From Elysia marginata (Eukaryota; Mollusca; Gastropoda; Plakobranchidae): 38,779 nucleotides of DNA. Of this stretch, positions 9,745-23,200 are shown piece by piece. Within the stretch, counting starts at the first letter, position 1, and each line of letters opens with the position of its first letter. Both the position numbers and the translations under genes were made by a program. The notes below the pieces were generated by a model. The model worked only from the letters and a program-made list of their open reading frames with translations, searched no databases and was not told the DNA's origin. The stretch lies in assembly GCA_019649035.1 (NCBI GenBank), contig BMAT01007787.1:74374-113152 (forward strand), written 5' to 3'.

Positions 9745-12700
9745 GTTGGTACGATCTGAACGGGCGATAGGCCTAAGGTTTATGTCTACATGTACAAGTT
9801 TTATCGGGTTATTATGCAAGTCTAATGTACTGGATAGAAGGTTGAAAAAAGCTAAAAAAAAGTAAATGCTATAATGTATGCTTAAGAAAATAATTGCGAT
9901 TACTATATTTTTGTGTACAATTTTTGGAGTTCTCTTGTACGCCTGCAGTAATTATTGTGTCTGTGAAATGAGTGTATATATGCGCGTAGTAAAAAAAAGA
10001 GTAAGAAATAAAACGGCGATTTGGGAGAGAGATTTAGAAATTTACTCCAAGGTCACCTTTATGCGCCAGGAGCATCATGACGTTTTGACCTTTTTTCTGG
10101 TATACCCTTTTCTCAAAGGTCTATGGCAATTACAATGATAGCTAAAAACAGCTTGCTAGATTTGTATTGTAGTTTGGTATATTGAAATTGGCCTATCAAT
10201 GTTTGCTTCTCAATTCTGCATAAAACTCCCATAAAGACCGAGATTTTTGAAAAAAAAATAATGGAGGCGTAGTCAGAACATTCGTCTTGAAACTTTTATA
10301 ATCATTACTGAAAAAAAAGGGACCTAATGGTGACATCCACATCTTTTTGAATGTTAAGGCTGTAGGTGCCGTAGCCATTCAGCTTTAAGTCAAGGGTTCG
10401 AATCCCATCATATAGGGCTTTTTTACCAGGCCCATTTAAGCCTAACTCTAACCTCTGCCAGTAACCTTGCCGTTCAATGATGAAACATTTTCGGGAGATG
10501 AACAGCCTCTCACAATTAATATTTAGCTTACATTTGATAATGGCTGTTGGTACTTTCAAATTATTATTGCATAAACAGTTATAAATGCTTCACACCTGGA
10601 GAATGAATTTCCTCGGTAAACATAAGATTGCGCGTAGAGACAATCACCATTACATTATCATAGTGATAGCTTATAATAAAATCTTTATCTCTGCAGTTCT
10701 TGTCAAGGAAATTAGGATTTTGTTCTCCGCAGTACCTGAACATCTTAATGTGTCGAAATGTCTCACAGGTCGTATCATCGTGCCTGTGCATAAATTGCAA
10801 GATAGTCATGTCTAGTCTTAGTATAGTCTGAGAGCAGCTGACTTCAGCTTTCTGTAAAGTGCACTTGATATGAATGTTCTCTCCCCCCCCTCTCTCTCTC
10901 TCTCTGTCTCTCTCTGTCTCTCTCTCTCACTCAACCACACACATACACGCCTTCTCTGTCTCTGTCTCTTTCTCTCAGTGCCTCACTATCTCTGCATTCT
11001 TTATAACCCCCGCCTGTTAATTCCTTTCCACCCCACTCCTATTCATCCCTCGCAATTTGCGTCTGTTTTTTTCGCCCTCACCGGTTTCATATCTTTTGTC
11101 TCATATCTATATTTTTAAAAAATATTTTCAAACATGGTTTTTTTACTATAATCTGTTCCCAAGGATTGGTCTCCTTACACCATCCTATTGTCGCTTTTCT
11201 TCTTCTCATTCTTCCAGCCTGTCTATATATTTCCTTCATGACTTTATCCATCCCCGCTCTTTGTCTCCGTACCCCCCCCCCTCCCACTCACACATATTCT
11301 TGACAGCGTCAGACAACAAGACATTTAAGATAATTGTTTTGACATTATCGGAAGACATTTGACATGACTGTATTCACAGGCCGTCAACGCGTTGGATGGC
11401 GTCCCTATCAATGATAACGATGAGCAATGAGAGATGCACATTACACATCGGGTTCTCCGATAAGTTTCAACCCTGTATTACCTAAACTAGCATAGTTGTG
11501 AAATTATAAATACGCTCAAGTTTCCGGACACTTGAATTGATCAGAGTTTTCTTTGTTGTTACTTACATTCTCGTATGGAACAAAAGAGGCATTTTCTAAC
11601 TGCTGTAAGTACTTGAAGAGTTCTTTATTTCTTAACAGAAACTTCCAAAGCTATTAAACGATGAACCGATTAACCAATGCTTTATAGCATCAAAGAAGCT
11701 AGATTTAAAGATGACTGAACAATGAAAGGGCTACAAACCAAAATCTATAACAGGAAATGGATCAGCAAAAATGTGATAGCAACATTTTTATGCCCATTGC
11801 GGATAGTTTTAACTCCACAGGGAAAAAATATATACAATAATTTCAAATTATCCGAAAATCAAATTAGCCGTGTATACAGCAAAAGAAGGACAAAACCGAT
11901 TATCTGATTGTTGTTCTAACAAAACTTTTTACGGTGTCTCACTAAAGTTGGTTACAATAGTATTTTGTGTATACGTCAGGTGTCTATTTATCTGCTACAT
12001 TTTACACTTTGTCTATTCCAAGTCGCTTCACACACGCATGAGATCCAGAAGAAATAGAACTTGATCTAGATGTCTAGTTGTAGAAACAATAATAGTCAGT
12101 TTGTGAAGTCCCCCTGTGTTCTCAATGAGAGGGCTGGAGACACCTAGATGAGGGGTTAGACCTCTCACCGCTGGTTTTGCCCACGTTTCCACAAACCTCT
12201 ATTGTGGTACTCTGGCAGGACTGTGGTTACAGTAGTAGCTACCTAATCTTTGTTACGTTCGCTGTTGTTACGTAAGGCTGAAGAACTAAAAAAAAAAGAT
12301 GCCAGTCTGACTAATTCATAGTGACTTCCCCTTTACTTTAACAAAACTTTTACTGTGACAAAAGCCTGTCAAAAAATTTGGTCCACGAAGCTCTAACCGT
12401 AAAAGAAAGTACAATCCAATCCGCATATTTGATACCTCAGAGGAGCAACATTTAACTTCAGATTATCCAAAAATGAAGCTGTTAATATAAGGTATCAGGA
12501 AGATCAAATCGGTAATCTGACTACATTTCAAATTGAACAAACACATTCATTTAATAATTATTTGGACTCCATTGTATTCAATACAGTGTCACGATAAAAA
12601 AAATAGGGCCTACTGTATCGCAAATATTTCATATACAATTTTTTCAATTATTCGACACAGTAATCAATGAAGTTCGGTATCAGAGCTTTTTTTAGCTGCA

Positions 12701-15700
12701 ACTCTGTTGTCTATCTATACAATGCTCTGAGAGAACGTCATTAATGATACAATGAAAGTATTGTAGTGTAAAATGTCTCAGTGAGAACAATGTAATCAGA
12801 GCTGACAAACAAGACTGAAGAAGACGGGTGTGGTGCTGAAGACAAGAAGAAATAGCCCACCAGGATGCACTACTCATGCCGACAGTTGTTGTCTATGATT
12901 CAGTTGTGTGTGTGTAGAGGGGGGGGGTGCAAATGAAATTTGAAAACTGATCGGCAAATCAGTAGAACTATAAACTATCCTTAACGTAAACAAAAAAAAT
13001 TGACAGACTCGTGACCTTAATAAACATGTTCTGTTTTCTGCGAGTAGGCCTAGGCTTACTTTTGCTTTCAGGGAAAACGACAACGAAATAAAATTTTTCA
13101 AAAGGGACAAAATAACAAACGAGAGGCGAGGCATTTCAATTGTTGTTAAAGTAAAAGTAGACGAATTATTATTATGCAATGTAAAACGAATGCACAATAG
13201 TAAATAGCGAAAAGATTGATACAGCAAATAATGATAGTGCACACCAAAAACCCAGAACGGAAAAGACCTTTGAAAGAGGGTTACAGAGTACGGTAGTTTT
13301 AATATCCACAAAAAATCAAAGAGCTAAAGTTGCAATGACACGTACTCGAGTAGATTCAATTTCCTGGATTACCTTCTCGAGATGGAGATTTCACCTGAAT
13401 TGATGCAGATACCCCAGCTAGATATGGCTTAAGCACAGGTCAAGTTAGCTTATATGTGTGTACCTTGCCCACCCGCTTTGTTTATAAAAAAAAAACAACC
13501 TGGAATTGAATTGGACCTGTCACTAGTACAAAGTTTTGAGGATGATTCAAAAGACACTCAAGGGCCAGGGTGTTGACATATTGAATGCCTTGGCCTCCTT
13601 GTGAGTCTCAGTGTAAGTTTTTTTCTAATAATTATTATGATGCGTACGAAGGCTAAGTATCGGTAACGAACCGGTTCAAGGGATGTGATCCATTTTCTTT
13701 TTCTCGTAGAGATCCACCCATGTGAAAGGGTGTAGGTGATATAGAAGCCAAGGCGGTCTCATTTAACGGACCACCCTGCCTAAATGTACAAAAGTGACAT
13801 TTTGACTGCCATTTTTGGTATAATTTAGAACCTATGCTTCCGTAGTGAACAAGCCCAGAAGCGGAAAGTAAACAAATTTGAGTGAAGGAGCACTAATATA
13901 ACTTGTTTGAGTTTTTGATAAAATTAGAGCAGACTTGATTTCATCATGAGATGGCCCGCCCTCTCAAATTTTATCGAAAGATACGGAGACTTTTTACATC
14001 TACTACGATAGAATGTCGGACCTGCACTATAGCGATCTAGAATAGAGCATATCTCAAAAACATTTTCTTGGTAAACGGTTGGTCCTTAACCAGCAAGTGT
14101 TAAACATATGGGGTAAGAGAATGATGTTTTCAACTCTCGGTAATTGGCCCGGGGCTGAGACCGCCTCAATGAAGACAGAATTTTTTCAAAGGCTCGGGTC
14201 CAGAGACCGTACTTGACCTCAGCAGGCTTATGGCATACGCGACGTGTGAGAGGATCAAAAGTCTCAACACGACTAACAAAGACAGCAAACCAACCATGAC
14301 AGCACGTTGTAATGAAAAACGCGTCCTCTTAATAATTATCGTTTTATTGTCTTCTTGTGTCCTCAGGATGAAGATGAATACATCGGATTCGCTACTTTAC
14401 CAGAACAAGTGCACAGAAAAGCTGTACGAAAAGGCTTCGACTTCACCCTTATGGTGGTCGGTGAGTAAACTTTGAAAAGTAAACTAACCAGAAAGCTGTG
14501 TTTTCAGGTGTTTTCTGTGTCTTATTTGAATAGCTGAGCTTTTTGTGTTAACAACTCAAGATTATTCGATTCAATAAAGTTATTTTCGTTTATGGCGTAG
14601 ATAAAGCTCTTACTGGAAAGTATAAATATCGTATAGACTCAGTTTTCTTAAGCCTATTATAATGCAGAGGAAAAAAGATATAAAAAAATAACATGCTATC
14701 TTTATCTCCAAGATTATACATATAGCAACATAGACGAACGTTATGGACTTTTTTTAACAAGTGCATGTGTACCAGTTCTCTATCCAGTTATTGTATTCAT
14801 TACAATACAATAAGATGCTGGAATTTAAGAAGGGTTGATGTAACAAAAGTTATGTATTGAAAGGCTAACTACTTTGGGTAGAAGTTGGCTGCGTTAGAAC
14901 ATGGAAGGTTTTATGACAAGACGCGTGATAGTTATACCCCGGTAGTTTTTTTTTAAAGTTTGAGAAAATATGCCATAAAACTGACTTTTGTGTTTTCTTT
15001 CATTTTGGGATGTCATTTTAATGTATATAAGTATACTAAAGGTGTAACTTTGTGGTATAAATATAGAGGCAAAAAAAATCCCACATTCTTGCCCCTTTTC
15101 CAGGCTTTTGAAAAGAGCTTATGACGTGTTTTGTCACAAAGTCCTTCACATAACAATTAACGTCCTGTATTTATTTTTATGTCACCTGTACTTAGAGTAA
15201 ATCCTCATACTTTCAGAATTGTATTTATTTGTGTAGAAATCGCATGTTGTTTTTAAATAATGTTGGCATTTTGGAATGTCCAAATCTTTCATCCCAACAT
15301 TCCTCTGGCTTTTCTACGTGACGGGAGTGTTTGGCTATACGTGTCGTGAAAGTCCTTCTTCTGTGATCTCTGAAAACTTGTTTGCTTTCAAACATTCTTT
15401 CTTTTTATTCGCGAAAGCTTTAAGAATGAAAGTATCTTTAGGCTAGATGCGGTAGTTAGAATGGCGGGTTAGGCGCCAGTTGTGTCTTTAAGCAGAGGTA
15501 TAATGGGTTAAGAGTAGGACAAATTCTTATGGAAACTAAGAAAAATTACCCGAAGCTTAAAAAATCCACATAAGACAAGACGAGAGAACTTTCACTTGTC
15601 CATTCGTTCGGAAAATTCGCGTTGACAAAACAGGAAAAAAACAAAACATTACGCGTACATATTTCAAGATCACAACTACACACCTGACATACCAAATCGT

Positions 15701-17993
15701 CCATATTCTAGTTAATTATGACAGGATTGGTCTTAACAGTTATTGATTTGCATCACAAAAAAGGTAACTTCCATCCTAGCACATGTAGTTCCAACCCTGT
15801 CACGACTGGAGTAGACGCATGCTACTCAGCACAAAGCCACAAACGACCCTTTCCCCTCCCCGTATCTCTCTGCCGTAACTGGTTAGAGAAACAGCCTTCC
15901 GTTCCTTATCGCGTAATCTACATAGCGGGGTGGTTAATAACACTCAGAATAGACGTAACTTTCACTCTACATCATGCTATTTAATGCAGATAATTAATGG
16001 GTCGAAGTCAGGGCCCGTTATTCTGAACGCATTCCGTAATAGCTGATTGGTAGTAATATTTCCACCCCAGCTAGTTTTTCTAGAAAATGAGGAAACTTTA
16101 AACTGAGATGATTTTGTTAAAATTATAAGAAAAAAAAACAATCGTTGATTGGCCTCTTTAGAGATATTTTTAGTGTGCTCGTGCCACTAGTTTGTCATCA
16201 ATTTGGATGGCTTACAATTTCAACTTCTTCATTCTCAATCATGATATGATCGATTTAGATATTTTTTTCTTATTCGAAAATCAAATGACTTCTTTTTTTT
16301 TTTTTTGCTCGCATTCAAAAGTAGGTAATTACCTTTAAACAAAGCAGTAAAATCTTGTATATATATTTCCGAGAATAAGTTTCATCACAAGTAATGAGAT
16401 TTTGTGTTATAGAAGAATCTGCAAATCCCAGCAAAGTAGAGCCATTAGTAGAGCATCTAAAGTCGTTTACGCATAATTATAGTCTACTAAACAAGGGATA
16501 GCACGCACATCGAGGCGCACCAGTCTTGTGTTCATCTTTAAGGTTCTTGATAAATCTTTTTGCGGTACCATAAACTTATGATTTGTTAAGAAATTGAAAA
16601 CCCAAACTATTATATCTTTAGAAACAGCTTGCGAACCATAATGTAGTGCTGTAGTGTTGAATGATGCAGGAAAATCGATATTAAGAAGGCTAAGGTAAGT
16701 TTTTTTTTTATAGAGATGTTTAAATACATTTTTAAATGATACTAGTACAACATTGCTCTTAGTTTTGTAAGCAAATTGAAATGGGTCAAGTTTGTCGCCT
16801 ATGTTTGACATTGGCTCGCGTAAAAATAGCCTTTCTTTTTCAAAACATGAATACGACAGTTTATGGGCGACGGGACGTAAATCACTTGATTGATTCACAG
16901 GTGACTGTTTGGTGCAGCAACTGTTTTTGACTATTTTCACACATCAAAGATCGCATTCTAGGCAATGGGCATATGAAATATGAAAGCTAAGCGCAGGTTA
17001 TCAGAGCTACGTTAGGTAAATTATCTGGTCTTCTGGCTTTGTTTGACTTAACTTTTTTTCAGCTCTTTTCTCTTTTCTTCAGAACTGATACACGAAGAAA
17101 TGGCACATATAAAAAAAAGCAAATTGATTGTTTGTATTTGTCGTTTTAGTCAGAATAATATTTACTTATTAACATGTAGAAAGGGCATTCTTTTCACTGT
17201 ACATGTAAATAACAGGGTAAAACTCTTCATCCACAGCTAGGTAAAACAATGGCTTATGATCCTACCTCGGTTTTTTTTAATCCAATGCTTTTGACTTAAA
17301 GACTAGATTGACGGACAGGCATGTAAATCTTTTTGACATCCTTAGCCCAGCTTTGATTGTCACTTTTCTTTTGTAATGGTAAACAAGACTCGTCTGGTTG
17401 TGGCGCTCCTAGAAGACAATGAGTCGAACTATTATCTTTACTTGTTTAGGCACCCGTGCTTTGCTTTGATAGATTGAGCCGGTTCAATAACTTATTGTCT
17501 GTCTAAAACATAGATTAAATTTCTTAATACCCGTACGGTATTATTTATTCTATTATCCGTTTAACTGTAAATATCTCAATAACATTTAAGACCCTTTTTC
17601 GACAGGCTCTTAAGTACTTTTGTTTTATGTTAAGTTGGTTTTTGAATAGCTCCTATATTTTTTCAATTTCAGCTTTATCGATATCATTTCGTCCACGATA
17701 TTTGACTAAAATAATATTTGTCTTTCTTTTATTCGCAGGGGAATCTGGGATGGGGAAATCCACCTTAATCAACTCCTTGTTTCTTTCGGATCTTTACAAG
17801 GACAAAAGCTCGCCGTCTGTCAATGGTAGGGGACCGCAAGAAAATAGGCTGAAAACTGAATTTTAAGTTATCTTAAATGATAAGACCTATCTGTCCCAAA
17901 AGAGACATGATATCTTGATGTAAAAATAATTTGTTATAACACAGCTGACAGTTATTATTGGGAAAGAAATCAGAGAGGGGGGGGAGGAGAGCG

Positions 17994-18028
<35 letters not shown>

Positions 18029-20210
18029 GGGGGGAGAGAGAGAGAGAGGAGAGATATCCTTAATATGGTTCTTTAAATTTTACCGTATGGCATAAAATTG
18101 TAGATTACATGTATGAGCAAATTACACCGTTTTTTATTTGTATCGTTTATTGTGTTCGCTAGACCTTGTGGAACGGACAGTGAGCATTGAGAAGAAGCAG
18201 TTGGAGATCGAGGAGAAAGGAGTTCGTCTCAAACTGACCATAGTGGACACACCAGGCTTCAATGATGCGGTCAATGCTGAAAACAGGTTCGGATTTGTTT
18301 TTAACATTGCATGTATTGTTCTTAAGGGTTGATAAAGATGATATCCGTCCTCTCAGTATACTCTTGCCCTGTTCTAGCAAAAAAAAAAAAAACCGGTTCG
18401 GGTTTGCTGTTGAAAAATCTTACAGGTATTATTGTAACAGATTTATAGTGACACTGACAATACATGTATAATCGCTCCCTCAGTACAATATTGCAATATG
18501 GCAGCTTTAACGAAAAAATAGAGGTGAAAAGAGCAAGAAATTATTGAGGGGAGGATTTTTTTACTCTGGCCTTGTCAAGAACCAGTTCCTGTACTTTTAC
18601 GCTTTTGGCTTTGGCTTAAAATCGGTTTAGACTTTTAAGATAGTGTGTATGAGGCTGTTTATTCCACTGGTTTACATGCCTGAAGCTTCGTTATCATTTG
18701 TTGCTGTCTATGTTATGTTGAGACAAAATTAGTACCGTATTGGTAACAAAGAAATAATTTATTGTATCGTTTTGTGTTCTTGCACTCGCAGCCACCAGGC
18801 GTTGATCGACTATGTGGACCAGCAGTTTAGACAGTATTATGACGACGAGTCTGGTCTAAATAGAAGAAACATTGTGGATAACAGGGTCCACTGCTGTCTC
18901 TACTTCATCTCACCGTATGGTCACGGGTTCGTACCTCTTTTAGCTGCTACTGCAGTATTCATGCTTCTCCTTATGTTTGCCTCACAAGCCCCCCCCCCCT
19001 CTCTCTCTCTCTCTTTCTCAATCTTTCGCTTTCTATCATTTCTCTCATGCTTTTTCCGAATCTCTCTCTAAATCCAGGACACCCTTTCTTGACCCCCCCT
19101 CTCTCTCTCTCTCTTTCTCTCTTTCTCTCTCTCTCTCTCCTACTACATACACCCACCCACGCTTTTAATTATTTATCTTTAGCTCCTTCCCTCTTTCCAT
19201 GAATATATAGATCCCCATGTGTATGCTTTCGTCTTTGATGTCACCTCAGCTGATACTCTCTCTGTGTCTCTCTCGTTCTCCCTTTCACTCCCCCCCCCCT
19301 CTCTCTCTCTTTCTCTCTCTCACATACACAAACACACTCTCTTTCTGCAGCAATTCCACGCAATTTTTATAGACGACTTTCTTAACTTAGTTTTGTTTTC
19401 CGTCATTTTATGAGATAATTAATCGCTAACCCCTATAAGTAATCTTTAACATTTTTTCAACTTCTTTCATTTTTTATTGGACAAATTAAATACCGCACTG
19501 ACAAAGCAAAAATAGTATGGAAAAGTGCACAGAACTTCAACGTTTCTCTCCATGTTCCAGGGTAATGTTAATTTTCTCCTGTCAACTAGTGAAGTTCTTA
19601 TATGTGTGCCCAGTAACGATAAATTTCAAATATATGAATAGTGATTAATTTAAAGAGCACTCTTGTGACTGAGTTGGTAGTAAATCCAAGTGATATGTCA
19701 AACTGTTTCCTTGTTTCGTGCCAAGCGTTAGAGCTTTTGCATTTCATATTTTCAGGGGATTAAAACAAAAAGTGAGTAGGAAGGACAGAGAAATAATGAG
19801 ATAGATGGACACAGCGAGACAGATATACGTGTGTAGACACACAGGCAGACATGCAAAACGTCAAACCGACAGACAGATAAATATATAGACAAATGCAGAG
19901 AAAGATAACAGACATACAGGCAGTCAGACATGCAGACACTTAGACAAACAGACAATTAGACAGAAAGACAATTAGATAGACAGACAAACGGGCAGACAAA
20001 CACACACAGGCAGACAAATATACATACAGACAAATAGACAGAGAAACAAACAAAAAGACACAGACAGGCAATCAGGCAAAAAGACAGACAGAAAGGTAGG
20101 CAGACAGACAGACAGATANNNNNNNNNNNNNNNNNNNNNNNNNNNNNNNNAGATAGATAGATAGATAGATAGACAAATAGATAGACAGATAGATAGACAG
20201 ACAGATAGAC

Positions 20211-20268
<58 letters not shown>

Positions 20269-23200
20269 ATAAAAGGTCAGTATGAAAGATAGACAGGCAG
20301 ACATAAAAACAAACATACAGTCAAACAGACGAATAGACAGTAGATAAACAGACACTGAAGATAAATAGATAGAGAGAGAGTGAGATAGAGAGATTGGTTT
20401 TCTTTTTGATTTGCATAGAATAAGATTTTTTTACCAAAAAGAATTGATAGAATGTTATGTTATCAAGCTGGTATCTATATTGCAAAACCTGTAAAATAGA
20501 ACCCCTTTTTGTATGTGCAATACAGTAACAGGATGTTTTACCAAGGTAGTAAAGGCGTTACATGTATGTCGTGGCAATTCCTTTAAGTAAGAGGTTACGA
20601 CGACGTAGTCTCTATTCTCTGTAACAATTTTTAAGACTGGCGGGTGCTTTTGCAGGTTTTTTGTTAGTCAGCCAACCTTGTACATTGCAGACTAAAGCTT
20701 ATAGCATTCTTAAGACTGTTTTATCTTGGTTGTCTTCATCAGCTTACTCACACACCTACACACGCACAAACTCTTAAGAAGATAAAGATTGTCATAATCA
20801 ACATCCCTCAAAAGGCCAAAGCACATCATACTAAATTCTACTCATACCTCAGCACATCACCATATTAGTCGCTTTATATTTTACATATTTCATTCATTGA
20901 CGATAGATAGGAAGGCCTACCCATTTTACAGGTGGATGAACTAAAAAAATTGTCGATAAATGGCTCCCCGACTCATTTACAACACGAGACGTAGGAGTCG
21001 TGGATTTGAACCCACAATCGACAGGTCGTGAGTCCAATGCACAAACCACTGACTCATGCTGACCCACGAACTTTCATTCTCTGTAACTTTTTGTTGTTAT
21101 TCTATACATCAAATCTTATCGCTTTCCTTGCAGAGGGTTGGGTAGGGCCTAGGGATAGTGACACAGGATACAAACGCAGATTATTCTCAGATCTTTGTCA
21201 TAGATTGTGATAAAAATAGATTTTGGGTCAAGTCTTCGAAAGGAAATGAGATTTCAATAAGGGTAGAGAAACATTACTAGTGTTAATCCCAGTGAGATTT
21301 AATCAGTAATGCTCCCACATGTGGTTTCACATGCTAACATTTATGAGAAAAACACTGTAAAGATTATTTATTTAGGAAAAAAGGTGAGGTAACCCGATTT
21401 CTCTTGAATGCAATATTTGCAAACGGACCGATATGTAACAGATCAACACTTTTTCCTGATTCAGTAACACCGACCGATAATTTAAACCTTTTAAAGAAGA
21501 TTTATCTTTAATGTAATTGTCACAACTAAACACTGTTTTTGTCTCATTATTTTACAGCCCTCTCAGTGGTTAGTTTTCTTGGATGCCTTGGTATAAACAA
21601 GACTTGGCTTTTTTCTATTTATTGCTATTATAAATTTACAATGTGTTTTTATTAATCTTTTTCTTCAGTCTTCGTCAGATTGACGTACAAACAATGAGAA
21701 AACTTCACAACAAAGTCAACATCGTTCCACTAATCGCCAAAGCAGATATCCTCACCAAAGACGAGCTAAGAACAATGAAAAACAGAGTGAGTTATTGAGG
21801 GATTAGGCCTACCTTTTTTTCATTTGATGACTAGGTTTGATACACGGGTTCTAAGCAGGAAGTTTTGGTTCAAAACATCTCTACGAGAGGGTAAAAATAA
21901 ACCACCTAGCCTTCACTGCGATATAATTTTTTTCAAAACCTTCGAGGTCAAGTTGTAGGAATATTTTCTGCAGTATGGTTTTTATTATTTTATATAAGGT
22001 TGGGTGGTTGGTTACATCTAGTGAAATAAATGTAACACAATCTTGCCTTTTTGAGGATTTAGCGCTACAATACATAACATTGAATGATAACCATCACACG
22101 ATTTAAAAATGAACATACCGACGGAAAGTTTCATTTTTGTATTTTGATCATTAAAAGCTTTTTTACTTAAACTTTGATTTATGCAAAACGCTGTCAGGTC
22201 TGTTTAAACCATAGACTGTCTTATGACTTTCTGCATCATGTATGAAAAATAATAGGCATAATAATAATCTATGCTTATTGGGTGCGTGGGAATGTACTTA
22301 ACATACTGGTCCAAAGATCACTAAAAGACAAATTGGAACAGAAAATTCGATGTATATTTTATTTGGATGCTAAGTGCACTTAAAACAAAAGTGTGCATCA
22401 ATGAGTCTTTGTTAGTATTTTAGTATTTTATTTTGCAGTTATTGGCCGTCTATAGATTTAAAAATAACTTAATAAGCGTAAAATATACTAATTGTGAGAT
22501 TTACTGATTGTTGTCTTTTTCAATCTGTACCACAACAGTCTGAGTGGAAATGTGCATTGGAAACAGTAAAGAAATCATAGGCTACATGGTACAAATCAAA
22601 GGCTTAATCTGTTCTGTTTAGTAGATTTGTACAGAGAGTTAGAGAGTCTGACATGGTTAACCAAGCAACTAAAAAAACTGGAGGTCTGGGTAGAACTGCT
22701 TGGCTTATCCAGAGAGGGATAAAAGCAAATTTTCCACACAGGTCCTGGTAATAGCAAGAAGAGTGCTTTTTCATTTATATGTTTCTTTGATGAAGAGGAT
22801 TTTTTTTTATCAGGTAATGGATGAAATCGAGCACCACAAGATCAGAATCTACGAGTTTCCAGACTGTGACAGCGACGAGGACGATGATTTCAAGCAGCAG
22901 GACAGAGAGCTCAAGGTACCTTCCCTTGCTAGTCATGGTAGCTAGCAAAAGGGTGATAATTTTGATTATACTATATATTGTGACATTCAACAAGATATGC
23001 GCTAAAAAATTTAGCACAAAAAAAAAATAAAAACAAACAAAAATTCTGGAATGAAGATCTTCTTTGCACTTTTTTTCCCTAAGAAATAATCTGAGATTCA
23101 ATGGTGTAATTGATGCAAAACATCACTACATGTTGAGATGAAGAAAAATTGTCAGAGATCAAGAGAAAGAGAGATATGAATATAGAGAGTGTGAAAGAGA

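Larger units (their letters stand above)
9745..14366 (+). other. Septin intron 1
   Basis: 4.6-kb phase-0 intron, GTTGGT...CCTCAG. Contains a possible SINE (10345-10460), a CT-rich block (10882-10978) and the 25-bp repeat (13718-13742). The 145-codon frame at 12874-13311 (-) resembles no protein I know. Confidence 0.85.
18927..21668 (+). other. Septin intron 5, simple-repeat-rich
   Basis: 2.7-kb phase-2 intron, donor GTTCGT. Holds three CT-rich blocks (18990-19025, 19099-19140, 19258-19322), a large GACA/GATA region and SINE copy A. Confidence 0.9.

Noticed and set aside
12874..13311. 145-codon open frame on the minus strand in septin intron 1
   Set aside because: No known motif; biased composition (Ser/Leu/Phe); lies in an intron of the opposite-strand gene. 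Probably chance.
15718..15984. 88-codon + strand frame in intron 2
   Set aside because: No family resemblance and no flanking splice sites consistent with the septin phase.
19752..20355. Minus-strand frames of repeated Leu-Ser-Ile-Tyr or Cys-Leu-Ser
   Set aside because: Translation of GATA/GACA repeats, one running through the N gap.
21000..21065. tRNA gene on the minus strand
   Set aside because: A and B boxes are present but there is no proper acceptor stem, and a SINE body follows; the same structure recurs at 24015-24078.
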